From: Rhodobacter sp.
GTDB taxonomy: Bacteria; Pseudomonadota; Alphaproteobacteria; Rhodobacterales; Rhodobacteraceae
Direction of reading: 5' to 3'
Length of the DNA: 64,000 bases
Assembly (NCBI GenBank): GCA_020637555.1
Contig: JACKKF010000013.1
Location: 646,001 to 710,000 of the forward strand
Shown: piece after piece, positions 8,442 through 16,610 of the stretch
How the letters are laid out: each line of letters opens with the position of its first letter
Numbering within the stretch: position 1 is the first letter of the stretch
Notes under the pieces: model-generated
What the model was told of the DNA's origin: nothing
The model's input: only the letters and a program-made list of their open reading frames with translations
The model's database searches: none
Program-made: the position numbers and the translations under genes

Positions 8442-9209
8442 ATGCGACTGACCTGTCCGAACTGCAACGCGCAGTACGAGGTGGATGAGAAGGTCATTCC
8501 CAAGGCCGGGCGCGATGTGCAGTGCTCGGCTTGCGGTCATACCTGGTATCAGTATCCCATGGAGGTGGCGTTGCAGATGCGCGCCGCCGAACTCGACGAC
8601 GACGATGACGATGACGACGAGCCCGCCAGTGGCGGTGGCTCCGCCCCCGGTCTGGCGGCCGGCGACAGGCCGCGTCAGCCGCCGCGGATCGACAAGACCG
8701 TGCTCGATGTCCTGCGCGAGGAGGCCGAGCGCGAGTTGGGCGAACGCAAGCGCGCCCAGACCGGGCTGGAAACCCAGGGCGATCTGGGCCTGGTCCGTCC
8801 CACGCGGTCCAAGGCCGCACCCTCGCGCATCTATGGCGAGGACGACCCGGTCCCCGAGGAACCGGATACCGGCCTGATCGAGCCCGACGAGGACGAGAAT
8901 GCCGAACCCGTTCGTCGCCGCAATCTGCTGCCCGATATCGAGGAGCTGAGCTCGACACTGGAACCGGGCAGCGAACGGGCCGACGACACGCTGGACGACG
9001 TCGGCACCGATCCCGAACAGAAGGGCTTTCGCCGGGGGCTGTCCACGGTGTTCATGATCGCGCTGGCGCTGGTGGTGCTTTATCTTCTGGCGCCGCTGAT
9101 CGTGGCCTATGTGCCCGCCCTGCGCACGCCGTTGGCCGCCTATGTCGGACTGATCGACGGGCTCAGGGCCTCGGTCGCGGGACTGTTGCGGGGGCTGGTC
9201 GGCGGCTGA
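8442..9209 (+). CDS. MJ0042-type zinc-ribbon membrane protein
   Basis: The 255-residue protein starts MRLTCPNCNAQYEVDE and has two CxxC pairs (CPNC and CSAC within ~30 residues), the zinc-ribbon domain often called MJ0042. A run of eight consecutive Asp residues follows near residue 48, then a ~130-residue charged, low-complexity linker and one transmembrane helix near residues 204-226. It is presumably a single-pass membrane protein with a cytoplasmic zinc ribbon. Similar proteins are common in Rhodobacteraceae beside ftsEX, but the function is unknown. A GAGGAGAG ribosome-binding site precedes the start. Confidence 0.85.
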   Translation: MRLTCPNCNAQYEVDEKVIPKAGRDVQCSACGHTWYQYPMEVALQMRAAELDDDDDDDDEPASGGGSAPGLAAGDRPRQPPRIDKTVLDVLREEAERELGERKRAQTGLETQGDLGLVRPTRSKAAPSRIYGEDDPVPEEPDTGLIEPDEDENAEPVRRRNLLPDIEELSSTLEPGSERADDTLDDVGTDPEQKGFRRGLSTVFMIALALVVLYLLAPLIVAYVPALRTPLAAYVGLIDGLRASVAGLLRGLVGG

Positions 9210-9226
9210 CCTGTCGGCGCCGCGGC

Positions 9227-9604
9227 TCACGCGGCGCGGATCAGGCCCCAGATCAGCACCACCCAGGCGACACCGGCGGCGATCGCCGTCACAGCGACCA
9301 TCGCGCTGCCGCAGTCCTTTGCCTTGCCGGCCAGCGGGTGCTGGTCAGGCGTGACGAAATCCACCACCGCCTCGATGGCGGTATTGGCCAGTTCCGCCGC
9401 CAGCACCAGCAGGCCCAGGGCCAGGATCATGGCCCGTTCCGCCGGGCTGAGCGGCAGGGCAAAGGCAGCCATCGCCGAAAGGACATTCGCCAGCGACCAC
9501 TGCCTGAGGGATTTTTCGCTGGCCCAGGCCGCCGCCCATCCCTGCCAGGACCACAGGCAGGTATGCGCCAGTCGCCGCCCCTCGGCGCGCAGCCATGCCA
9601 GCAT
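9227..9604 (-). CDS. dgkA: Diacylglycerol kinase
   Basis: A 125-residue three-helix membrane protein with the DgkA catalytic signature ELANTAIEAVVDF followed by KAKDCGSAMV (about residues 70-103). It phosphorylates diacylglycerol to phosphatidic acid at the inner membrane, recycling diacylglycerol released by envelope biosynthesis. The usual N-terminal Arg-rich segment is present (WLRAEGRRLAHTCLWSWQG). It converges with the zinc-ribbon gene. Confidence 0.93.
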   Translation of the reverse strand: MLAWLRAEGRRLAHTCLWSWQGWAAAWASEKSLRQWSLANVLSAMAAFALPLSPAERAMILALGLLVLAAELANTAIEAVVDFVTPDQHPLAGKAKDCGSAMVAVTAIAAGVAWVVLIWGLIRAA

Positions 9605-9678
9605 GAAACCCTCCCTCGACGACGGATCGCGCCAGACTAGGGCGGAATGACGGAACTGTGAAGTGCCCGCGCCGGGGG

Positions 9679-9921
9679 TTACGACCGCGCTTCCAGCGCC
9701 TCGATCCGGGCCTTGAGCGCCTCGTTCTCCTCGCGCGCTTTCTGGGCCATGGCGCGCACCGCGTCGAATTCTTCGCGCGTGACGAAATCGCGATCCGCAA
9801 ACCAGCGGTCCATCAGGCTCTTGACCGCGGTTTCGGCCTCGGTCCGGGCGCCGTGGGCCACGCCCATGGCATTGGTCATCAGTTTCGACAGGTCATCGAA
9901 GATCCGGTTGCCGGGCTGCAT
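9679..9921 (-). CDS. ubiK: Ubiquinone biosynthesis accessory factor UbiK (BMFP protein)
   Basis: The 80-residue protein has the UbiK/YqiC layout: an N-terminal amphipathic segment (NRIFDDLSKLMTNAMG), a middle helix, and a C-terminal coiled coil (REEFDAVRAMAQKAREENEALKARIEALEAR) that mediates trimer formation. UbiK helps the aerobic ubiquinone-synthesis complex and binds lipids. It lies in the gap between dgkA and the divergent lgt gene. Homology is clear, but the role in this organism is inferred. Confidence 0.88.
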   Translation of the reverse strand: MQPGNRIFDDLSKLMTNAMGVAHGARTEAETAVKSLMDRWFADRDFVTREEFDAVRAMAQKAREENEALKARIEALEARS

Positions 9922-10038
9922 GATGAACTCCTCAGGCTGGTTCCGCGTCTATATGGGCCGACCCCGGGCGATGCGCAAGGTTGACTTCCCCGCGGTGTCA
10001 CGGGAAACCCGATCGATACCCGCCACCCTGGACCCGCC

Positions 10039-10923
10039 ATGCCCTTCGTGATCGACTTTCCCGCGTTCCTGCATCCTGAGATCTTCTCGCTGCACCTGGG
10101 CGGATTCACCCTGGCGCTGCGGTGGTATGCGCTGGCCTATATCGCCGGTTTCCTGATCGGCTGGCGGTTGATCGTGGCGTCGATGCGCCGGCCCGACTGG
10201 TGGCCCGGGAACCGCGCGCCCATGACCGCCGAGCAGGTCGAGGCCCTGCTGACCTGGATCATTGTCGGCGTGATCCTGGGCGGGCGACTGGGCTTTGTGC
10301 TGTTCTATCAACCCGGCTACTACCTGGCCCACCCCGCCCGGATCGTGCAGGTGTGGGAGGGGGGCATGTCCTTTCACGGCGGCCTGCTGGGCGCGACGCT
10401 GGCGGGCCTGGTATTCGCGTGGCGGCAGGGCATCGCACCCTCGGCCGTGGGCGATTCGATGGCCATGGTCATCCCGGTGGGGTTGGGCCTGGGCCGTATC
10501 GCCAACTTCATCAATGCCGAGCTGTGGGGCCATCCCACGACGTTGCCCTGGGGCGTGGTCTTTCCCGGTGCGGGCGGGGTCTGCCCGCCCGACTGGCTGC
10601 TGATCTGCGCCCGTCACCCGACCCAGCTGTACGAGGCCGGGATGGAGGGCGTGCTTCTCGGTCTGGTGCTGTGGGTGATGGTCACGCGGCTGGGCGCGCT
10701 GCGCCACCCCTGGCGCGTCACTGGCACCTTCCTGTCCGGCTATGCGCTGGCGCGAATCGTCGTGGAATTCTGGCGCATGCCGGACGATCAGTTCCTGGCG
10801 GTCGATCCGGCGGGCTATGTGATCCGCCTGGGCGATTTCGGGCTGACGATGGGCCAGACCCTCAGCCTGCCGATGCTGGCGGCCGGGGTGGTGCTGATCC
10901 TTCTGTCACGGCGCCGCGCATGA
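10039..10923 (+). CDS. lgt: Prolipoprotein diacylglyceryl transferase
   Basis: A 294-residue, roughly seven-helix inner membrane enzyme. It shows the family motifs GGMSFHGGLLGA (His/Gly motif, near residue 113) and GRIANFINAELWG (the Lgt signature, near 153), plus RHPTQLYEAGMEG. It transfers a diacylglyceryl group from phosphatidylglycerol to the lipobox cysteine of prolipoproteins. Its stop overlaps the next ATG (ATGA), so it is coupled to the methyltransferase downstream. Confidence 0.97.
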   Translation: MPFVIDFPAFLHPEIFSLHLGGFTLALRWYALAYIAGFLIGWRLIVASMRRPDWWPGNRAPMTAEQVEALLTWIIVGVILGGRLGFVLFYQPGYYLAHPARIVQVWEGGMSFHGGLLGATLAGLVFAWRQGIAPSAVGDSMAMVIPVGLGLGRIANFINAELWGHPTTLPWGVVFPGAGGVCPPDWLLICARHPTQLYEAGMEGVLLGLVLWVMVTRLGALRHPWRVTGTFLSGYALARIVVEFWRMPDDQFLAVDPAGYVIRLGDFGLTMGQTLSLPMLAAGVVLILLSRRRA

Positions 10924-12005
10924 CGGCACTGGCGGCCCTTCTGGCACGGCGCATCGCGGCCACGGGGCCGATGCGGCTGTCCGATTACATGGCCGAATGC
11001 CTGCTGAATCCGCAGCATGGCTACTATGCCACCCGCGACCCGCTGGGTGCCGCCGGCGATTTCATCACCGCGCCCGAGATCAGCCAGATGTTCGGCGAAC
11101 TGATCGGCCTGTGCCTGGCGCAATCGTGGCTGGACCAGGGGGCCCCGCGCGCGATCCTGGCCGAGGCCGGCCCCGGCCGTGGCACCCTGATGGCCGATAT
11201 CTGGCGCGCGACCCGGGCCGTGCCCGGTTTCCATGACCGTGTGACGCTGCATCTGATCGAGGCCTCGCCCGTGCTGCGGGCCGCGCAGGGCCGTCGGCTG
11301 CAAGGCGCACCCGCAACCTGGCACGACACGGTCGATGATCTGCCCCAGGCCCCGCTCTGGTTCATTGCGAACGAGTTTTTCGACGCGCTGCCGATCCGCC
11401 AGTTCCACCGCGCCCCGGATGGCTGGCGCGAGGTGGTGGTGGGCGCGCAGGGCGACCGGCTGACGCCCGGGCTGACCCCCGCCGCCCCGCTTGCCGACCT
11501 GGCGGACCGACTGGCCGACACCGTCGCCGGCGACGTGGTCGAACTCTGCCCCGCAGCGCGCCCGGTGATGGGGGCCCTCGCGCAGCGGATCGCCGGCCAC
11601 GGCGGTGCGGCGGTCATCATCGATTACGGCGGATGGCACAGTCTGGGCGACACGTTCCAGGCGCTGCAGGATCACGCGTTTGCCGATCCGTTTGCGAACC
11701 CCGGCCGCGCCGACCTGACCGCGCATGTGGATTTCGAGGCGCTTGCCCGCGCCGCGCCGGCGCTGACCCACAGCGCGCTGACCACCCAGGGCGCGCTGTT
11801 GCGGGCCCTGGGGATCGACGCGCGCGCGCACCGGCTGGCGCAGGGATTGAGCGGCGCGGCGCTGGATCGCCATCTTGCCGCGCATCGCCGCTTGACCCAC
11901 GCGCAGGAAATGGGAACGCTGTTCAAGGCGCTCGCCCTGGTCGCACCGGGGGCGCCGCTGCCGCCGGGGTTCGCGCCCCACTCGCCCAAAGGTCCTGAGA
12001 CATGA
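10920..12005 (+). CDS. SAM-dependent methyltransferase of the MidA/NDUFAF7 (DUF185) family
   Basis: The 361-residue protein carries the family blocks GDFITAPEISQMFGELIG (residues ~43-60), AEAGPGRGTLMADI (SAM-binding), WFIANEFFDALPIRQF and a C-terminal VIIDYGG. NDUFAF7 in mitochondria methylates an arginine of a complex I subunit; the bacterial target is not established. ATG 10920 overlaps the lgt stop and its own stop overlaps the pgeF start, giving a tight lgt-midA-pgeF operon common in alphaproteobacteria. Confidence 0.93.
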   Translation: MTALAALLARRIAATGPMRLSDYMAECLLNPQHGYYATRDPLGAAGDFITAPEISQMFGELIGLCLAQSWLDQGAPRAILAEAGPGRGTLMADIWRATRAVPGFHDRVTLHLIEASPVLRAAQGRRLQGAPATWHDTVDDLPQAPLWFIANEFFDALPIRQFHRAPDGWREVVVGAQGDRLTPGLTPAAPLADLADRLADTVAGDVVELCPAARPVMGALAQRIAGHGGAAVIIDYGGWHSLGDTFQALQDHAFADPFANPGRADLTAHVDFEALARAAPALTHSALTTQGALLRALGIDARAHRLAQGLSGAALDRHLAAHRRLTHAQEMGTLFKALALVAPGAPLPPGFAPHSPKGPET

Positions 12006-12754
12006 CGCTGGAGATCCTGACCTCGGAAACGCTGTCGCCGCTGATGCACGGGTTCTTCACCCGCCGGGGGGGCGCGTCCTCGGGCATCTTTGCGGGGTTG
12101 AACTGCGGCACCGGATCGTCGGACCAGAGCGAGATCGTGGCCATCAACCGCGCGCGGGTGGCGCAGGCGCTGGCGGTCACCACCGAAACGCTGGTCGGGG
12201 TGCATCAGGTCCATTCCGCGGATGTCGTGACCGTGACGCGGGCCGGCCCGCAGGGCAAGGCTGACGCGATGGTCACCGATGTGCCGGGGCTGGCGCTGTC
12301 GATCCTGACCGCCGATTGCATGCCGGTGCTGCTGGCCGATCCGCAGGCAGGGGTCATCGGCGCCGTTCATGCGGGCTGGAAAGGGGCGCTGGCCGGCGTG
12401 CTCGAGGCGACCCTCGACGCGATGGAGGACCTCGGCGCCGATCGCGCTGACACCTGTGCGGTGATCGGTCCGTGCATCAGCCAGTCGGCATATGAGGTCG
12501 GCCCCGAGTTCCTGGACGCCTTCACCGCCGAGGACCCCGACTTTGCCTGGTTCTTCGCCAACGGGCAGGGCGACCGCTATCTCTTTGACCTGCCGGGATT
12601 CGGGCTGAACCGACTGCGGGCCGCGGGAATCGGACAGGCGGAATGGACGCGGCACTGCACCTATGCCGATCCCGCGCTGTTCTATTCCTATCGCCGCACC
12701 ACCCACGCCGGCGAGGCCGACTATGGCCGCCTGATTTCCGCCATTCGTCTGTAG
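12002..12754 (+). CDS. pgeF: Peptidoglycan editing factor PgeF (YfiH/DUF152 laccase-domain protein)
   Basis: A 250-residue protein with the conserved metal/purine-binding blocks GVHQVHSADV, LTADCMPVLLAD, GAVHAGWKGALAG and IGPCISQSAYEVG. In E. coli the homologue removes wrongly incorporated residues from peptidoglycan precursors, and other members act on purine nucleosides. The 'polyphenol oxidase' label in databases is historical. The start overlaps the preceding stop by 4 bp. Confidence 0.93.
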   Translation: MTLEILTSETLSPLMHGFFTRRGGASSGIFAGLNCGTGSSDQSEIVAINRARVAQALAVTTETLVGVHQVHSADVVTVTRAGPQGKADAMVTDVPGLALSILTADCMPVLLADPQAGVIGAVHAGWKGALAGVLEATLDAMEDLGADRADTCAVIGPCISQSAYEVGPEFLDAFTAEDPDFAWFFANGQGDRYLFDLPGFGLNRLRAAGIGQAEWTRHCTYADPALFYSYRRTTHAGEADYGRLISAIRL

Positions 12755-12759
12755 CCGCT

Positions 12760-12787
12760 GCACGAATTTCGTGCGGGTGCCCTTTTT
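12760..12787 (+). terminator. Possible terminator after pgeF
   Basis: An inverted repeat GCACGAATTTCGTGC (12760-12774) is followed by a short G/C spacer and five T residues (12783-12787). The stem is short and the T-run is displaced by about eight bases, so this is a weak candidate. Confidence 0.35.
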
Positions 12788-12857
12788 CCGCCCGATTTTC
12801 CGGTCAGAACTGGTCCCGAGCGGCGCCGAAGTGCGCCCAGACACAAGGACCGAGACA

Positions 12858-12989
12858 ATGGCAAAGCCCTCACGCTGGACCCAATGGGTGATTTCCGAAA
12901 GCGCCGATCCGCGCGTGACCATGCCCTGGAGCCGCCGTGGCGATACCCGCCATTCCCACCGGCCGCGCCCGGTGTTCGCCCCCGCCTGA
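12858..12989 (+). CDS. Small basic protein of unknown function (43 aa)
   Basis: This ORF encodes MAKPSRWTQWVISESADP followed by a TMPWSRRGDTR segment and a basic tail, 43 residues with high Arg, Ser and Pro content. An AAGGAC ribosome-binding site lies about nine bases upstream of ATG 12858. Small proteins with an N-terminal RW-QxVI segment and an internal MPW-R motif occur in other Rhodobacteraceae as far as I recall, which I cannot check here. It is isolated between pgeF and the aquaporin gene. The function is unknown. Confidence 0.55.
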   Translation: MAKPSRWTQWVISESADPRVTMPWSRRGDTRHSHRPRPVFAPA

Positions 12990-13100
12990 TCGCGTCGTTC
13001 TGGCGGGGAATTGCCGCGTGGCATTCCCGCTGACAGGGATATCGGAACAGGGCCAGATACCCGCGTCCGGCATCGCGCCGGAAGCAACCGGGTTCGAGTC

Positions 13101-13793
13101 ATGTTCAAAGTATCCCTCGCCGAAGGTATCGGCACCTTCATTCTGGTCTTTTTCGGGGTCGGGTCGGCCGTGCTGATGGGGCCGCATGTCGGCCATCTGG
13201 GCATCGCGCTGGCCTTTGGCCTGTCGATCGTCGCCGCCGCCTATGGCCTGGGCGCGATCTCGGGCGCGCATCTCAATCCGGCGGTGTCGCTGGGCGCGCT
13301 GGTCGCCGGCAAGCTCAACATCCGCGGATTCCTGCTGTATGTCGTGTCGCAACTGATCGGGGCCGTGATCGGCGCGCTGGTCGTCTGGTTGATCGCGTCG
13401 GGCCGCGCGGATTACGACGTGGCCACGCATGGACTGGGCCAGAACGGTTGGGGCGACGGCTATGGCGACGGCTACGGCATGGTGGCGGCCTTCGTGTTCG
13501 AGATCGTCGCGACCTTCCTCTTTGTCACCGTCATCCTGGGTGCGACCCACGCAGCCGCGCCGATCGGCTTTGCCGGGCTGGCGATCGGCCTGACACTGGC
13601 CGGGATACACCTGGTCGGCATCAGCGTGACGGGCGTGTCGGTCAACCCCGCGCGGTCCATCGGTCCGGCGCTGTTCGTCGGCGGGCAGGCCCTGTCGCAG
13701 CTGTGGCTGTTCATCGTCGCCCCGGCCCTGGGGGCCGTCATGGCGGGCATTCTCTATCGCGCGGAACTGACCCGCGCCGACGCCCGCCCCTGA
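13101..13793 (+). CDS. aqpZ: Aquaporin (MIP family channel), AqpZ-like
   Basis: The 230-residue six-helix channel has both NPA boxes (SGAHLNPAVS near residue 59 and SVNPARSIGPAL near 181). By comparison with E. coli AqpZ, the aromatic/arginine filter reads Phe, His and Arg at three positions, but Val replaces the usual Thr (VTGVSVNPAR). A Gly/Asp/Tyr-rich insert (GWGDGYGDGYG) sits in the mid loop. It likely conducts water, and the relaxed filter position makes small-solute transport possible. ATG 13101 begins MFKVSLAEGIGTF; longer frames add untypical sequence. Confidence 0.92.
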   Translation: MFKVSLAEGIGTFILVFFGVGSAVLMGPHVGHLGIALAFGLSIVAAAYGLGAISGAHLNPAVSLGALVAGKLNIRGFLLYVVSQLIGAVIGALVVWLIASGRADYDVATHGLGQNGWGDGYGDGYGMVAAFVFEIVATFLFVTVILGATHAAAPIGFAGLAIGLTLAGIHLVGISVTGVSVNPARSIGPALFVGGQALSQLWLFIVAPALGAVMAGILYRAELTRADARP

Positions 13794-13800
13794 GGGTGCA

Positions 13801-14400
13801 TCAAAGCTGCTGCCGCGCGGCCAGCGCGGCGGCAATCGTGCCTTCGTCCAGATAGTCCAGCTCGCCGCCCATCGGCACCCCGCGCGCCAGCGCGCTGACG
13901 GCAACCCCGGTCGGGGCCAGCGAGTCCGCGATGTAGTGGGCGGTGGTCTGGCCCTCGACCGTGGCGTTGAGGGCCAGGATCACCTCGCGCAGGCCCTCGT
14001 CCCGAACCCTTTCGACCAGGACGGGGATGCGCAGCACCTCGGGTCCGATCGATTCCAGCGCCGACAGGGTGCCGCCCAGAACGTGATAGCGGCCCCGGAA
14101 CCCGCCCGCGCGCTCCATCGCCCACAGATCCGAGACATCCTCGACCACGCACAGGATGCCCGTGGCGCGCGCCTGATCCGCACAGATCGGGCACAGGTCA
14201 TGGTCCGAGATGTTGCCGCAGACCCGGCACTCACGGGCGCTGGCGGCAACGCGGCTCAACGCCTGCACCAGCGGATCCATGACCACCGCGCGCTTCTTCA
14301 GCATGTGCAGCACGGCGCGCCGGGCGCTGCGCGGGCCCAGACCGGGCAGCCGGGCCATCAGCGCGATCAGGGCCTCGATCTCGCCCGGTGCGGTGCTCAC
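13801..14400 (-). CDS. recR: Recombination protein RecR
   Basis: A 199-residue protein with the RecR order: helix-hairpin-helix (LPGLGPRSARRAVLHML), a C4 zinc finger (CRVCGNISDHDLCPIC, near residue 57), a Toprim domain starting LCVVEDVSDLWAMER, and a C-terminal ALARGVPMGGELDYLDEGTI. RecR loads RecA together with RecFO. It follows ybaB by one base and ends the dnaX-ybaB-recR series. Confidence 0.97.
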   Translation of the reverse strand: MSTAPGEIEALIALMARLPGLGPRSARRAVLHMLKKRAVVMDPLVQALSRVAASARECRVCGNISDHDLCPICADQARATGILCVVEDVSDLWAMERAGGFRGRYHVLGGTLSALESIGPEVLRIPVLVERVRDEGLREVILALNATVEGQTTAHYIADSLAPTGVAVSALARGVPMGGELDYLDEGTIAAALAARQQL

Positions 14401-14401
14401 G

Positions 14402-14758
14402 TCACATCCCCGGCAGGTTCATGTCGCGCGGCAGGCCCATGGATTCGGCCAGTCGGCCCATCTCGTCCTTGGCGCGGTCCTGCGCGCGGCTCTGCACGTC
14501 CTTGATCGCGGCCAGGATCAGATCCTCGACCACTTCCTTGTCATCGGCATTGAAGATCGACGGATCGATGCTGAGACCGGTCAGCACGCCCTTGGCGTTC
14601 GCGGTGGCCTTGACCAGGCCCGCACCGGATTCGCCCTGAACCATGATCGTGTCCAGCTCGGCCTGAAGATCGGTCATCTTCTGCTGCATCTCCTGGGCGG
14701 CCTTCATCATCTTGCCCATGTCGCCGAGGCCACCGAGACCTCCCAACCCTTTCAGCAT
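14402..14758 (-). CDS. YbaB/EbfC family nucleoid-associated protein
   Basis: A 118-residue protein with a glycine-rich start (MLKGLGGLGGLGDMGKMMK), a coiled-coil helix (QEMQQKMTDLQAELD), the central strand block (GLVKATANAKGVLTGLSIDPSIF) and a C-terminal helix. YbaB/EbfC dimers bind DNA as tweezers. The dnaX-ybaB-recR gene order is widely conserved and supports the call. Confidence 0.95.
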   Translation of the reverse strand: MLKGLGGLGGLGDMGKMMKAAQEMQQKMTDLQAELDTIMVQGESGAGLVKATANAKGVLTGLSIDPSIFNADDKEVVEDLILAAIKDVQSRAQDRAKDEMGRLAESMGLPRDMNLPGM

Positions 14759-14812
14759 GTCCTGCTCCTGTGTTGCCTGGATACCGAAAAATAGGAACGC
14801 GAGGACGCGAGC

Positions 14813-16531
14813 TCAATCCTCGAACGGGTCCCATTCGTCCTCGACCTCGGGGAGGGCCGCTTCGGCGACCTCCTGCGCGGTTTCGACCGGCGCCTTGAAG
14901 CCCGCGATCCGCGCACCGGGAAAGGCGGCGAGCACCGCCTGAACGAGCGGGTCCTGCATCGCCCGGGCCCTGCGTTCCGCAGCCTCGGCATCCTTGCGCT
15001 CGGCGATGGTCTGGCCGCCGCCTTTGGCGATGGACACGCCCCAGCGCGTTCCGGTCCAGTGCTGCAATCGCTGCGCCAACCGCGCCGCCAGGTCAGCCCG
15101 CGCGCTTTCGGTCGGCTCGAATTCGATCCGGCCCGGAGAATAGCGCACCAGACGCAGGTCGCCCTCGACCTCGGTCAGCAGCTGGATATCGCGCCGCTCG
15201 CGCAGCAGCGCCACGACGCTTTCGAACGTCGCATACTGCGCCAGCGCCGAAGGTTCGCCCGCCAGAGCCGCCTGAGCGCCGCCGCCGCCGATCGGCACGG
15301 CCCCGCGCCCGATGGCGCCCGGGCCGCCGCCACCCTGCGGTGCCGGTGCGCCCCCGCCGCCGGGCAAGGGCGGCGGCGGGCTGTCCTGCAGCCGGCGGAT
15401 CAATTCGTCGGGGGTGGGCAGGTCCGCGACATGGGTCATGCGGATCACCGCCATTTCGGCGGCCATCATCGCGTTCGGGGCCTGGGCCACCTCTTCCAGC
15501 GCCTTGAGCAGCATCTGCCACATGCGCGCCAGAACGCGCAGGTCCAGACGCCCGGCCAGATCCGCCCCGCGCGTGCGCTCATCGGGGCTGACAGTGGGGT
15601 CCTCGACCGCCTCGGGGGTGATCTTGATGACACTGACCCAATGGGTGATCTCTGCCAGATCGCGCAGCACGGCGATCGGGTCGGCGCCATCCGCATATTG
15701 CGCCGCCAGTTCCTGAAGCGCCCCGGCCGCATCGCCGCGCAGGACCGCTTCGAACAGGTCCATCACCCGGCCCCTGTCGGCCAGGCCCAGCATCGCCCGC
15801 ACCTGATCGGCGCCGGTTTCGCCCGCGCCATGGCTGATCGCCTGATCCAGCAGGCTCATCGCATCGCGCACCGATCCCTCGGCCGCGCGGGTTATCAGGG
15901 CCAGGGCCTCGTCGTTGATCTGCGCGCCTTCCTTGCCCGCGATCCGTGCCAGATGCGCGATCATCACCTCGGGCTCGATCCGGCGCAGGTCGAACCGCTG
16001 GCAACGGCTGAGAACCGTCACCGGAACCTTGCGGATCTCGGTGGTGGCGAAGATGAACTTCACATGCGGCGGGGGTTCCTCGAGCGTCTTGAGCAGCGCG
16101 TTGAACGCGCTGTTCGAGAGCATGTGCACCTCGTCGATGATATAGATCTTGTAGCGCGCCGATGCGGCACGATAGGCGACCGAATCGATGATCTCGCGGA
16201 TGTCGTTGACGCCGGTGCGACTGGCCGCGTCCATTTCCAGCACATCGACATGGCGCCCCTCGGCAATGGCCCGACACGAATCGCACTGGCCGCAAGGTTC
16301 GGTCGTGGGGCCGCCCTGACCATCGGGGCCGGTGCAGTTCAGCCCCTTGGCGATGATCCGCGCGGTGGTCGTCTTGCCGGTGCCGCGGATGCCGGTCATG
16401 ATGAAGGCGTGATGGATCCGGTCCGCCGCGAAGGCATTCTTCAGCGTGCGCACCATGGCCTCTTGCCCGATCAGATCGGCAAAGGTTTCGGGGCGGTATT
16501 TGCGGGCGAGAACCTGGTAGGTCTGGGTCAT
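14813..16531 (-). CDS. dnaX: DNA polymerase III subunits gamma and tau
   Basis: The 572-residue clamp-loader ATPase has Walker A GIRGTGKTTTAR (near residue 47), a zinc module of four Cys (within CTGPDGQGGPTTEPCGQCDSC), a DEVHMLS Walker B and an SRC motif (LSRCQRFDL). A Gly/Pro-rich linker (near residues 385-430) leads to the tau-type C-terminal domain ending in acidic residues. No A-rich slippery sequence was noticed, so a frameshifted gamma form is not supported. It is the first gene of dnaX-ybaB-recR. Confidence 0.96.
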   Translation of the reverse strand: MTQTYQVLARKYRPETFADLIGQEAMVRTLKNAFAADRIHHAFIMTGIRGTGKTTTARIIAKGLNCTGPDGQGGPTTEPCGQCDSCRAIAEGRHVDVLEMDAASRTGVNDIREIIDSVAYRAASARYKIYIIDEVHMLSNSAFNALLKTLEEPPPHVKFIFATTEIRKVPVTVLSRCQRFDLRRIEPEVMIAHLARIAGKEGAQINDEALALITRAAEGSVRDAMSLLDQAISHGAGETGADQVRAMLGLADRGRVMDLFEAVLRGDAAGALQELAAQYADGADPIAVLRDLAEITHWVSVIKITPEAVEDPTVSPDERTRGADLAGRLDLRVLARMWQMLLKALEEVAQAPNAMMAAEMAVIRMTHVADLPTPDELIRRLQDSPPPPLPGGGGAPAPQGGGGPGAIGRGAVPIGGGGAQAALAGEPSALAQYATFESVVALLRERRDIQLLTEVEGDLRLVRYSPGRIEFEPTESARADLAARLAQRLQHWTGTRWGVSIAKGGGQTIAERKDAEAAERRARAMQDPLVQAVLAAFPGARIAGFKAPVETAQEVAEAALPEVEDEWDPFED

Positions 16532-16610
16532 GGCCGTCCTTTCGGCGGCAGACTAGCCCGCAAGCCCGCAACAGACCAGAGGCCAGTTGCCTGGCCCCCG
16601 GACTGCGCGT

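Noticed and set aside
8310..9230. 306-residue minus-strand ORF opposite the zinc-ribbon gene
   Set aside because: Antisense shadow; the plus-strand frame has zinc-ribbon CxxC pairs and a membrane helix.
13020..13100. tRNA-like GGTTCGAGTC segment upstream of aqpZ
   Set aside because: It resembles a T-loop, but no acceptor stem, anticodon arm or D arm can be formed around it.
14813..16531. Programmed frameshift in dnaX
   Set aside because: No A-rich slippery heptamer with a downstream hairpin was noticed, and the full-length frame is open to a tau-type C-terminus.
16532..16610. Search for the SRP RNA (ffs) gene next to dnaX
   Set aside because: ffs often neighbours dnaX in proteobacteria, but the conserved GGAAGGAAGCAG-type loop is not present on either strand.
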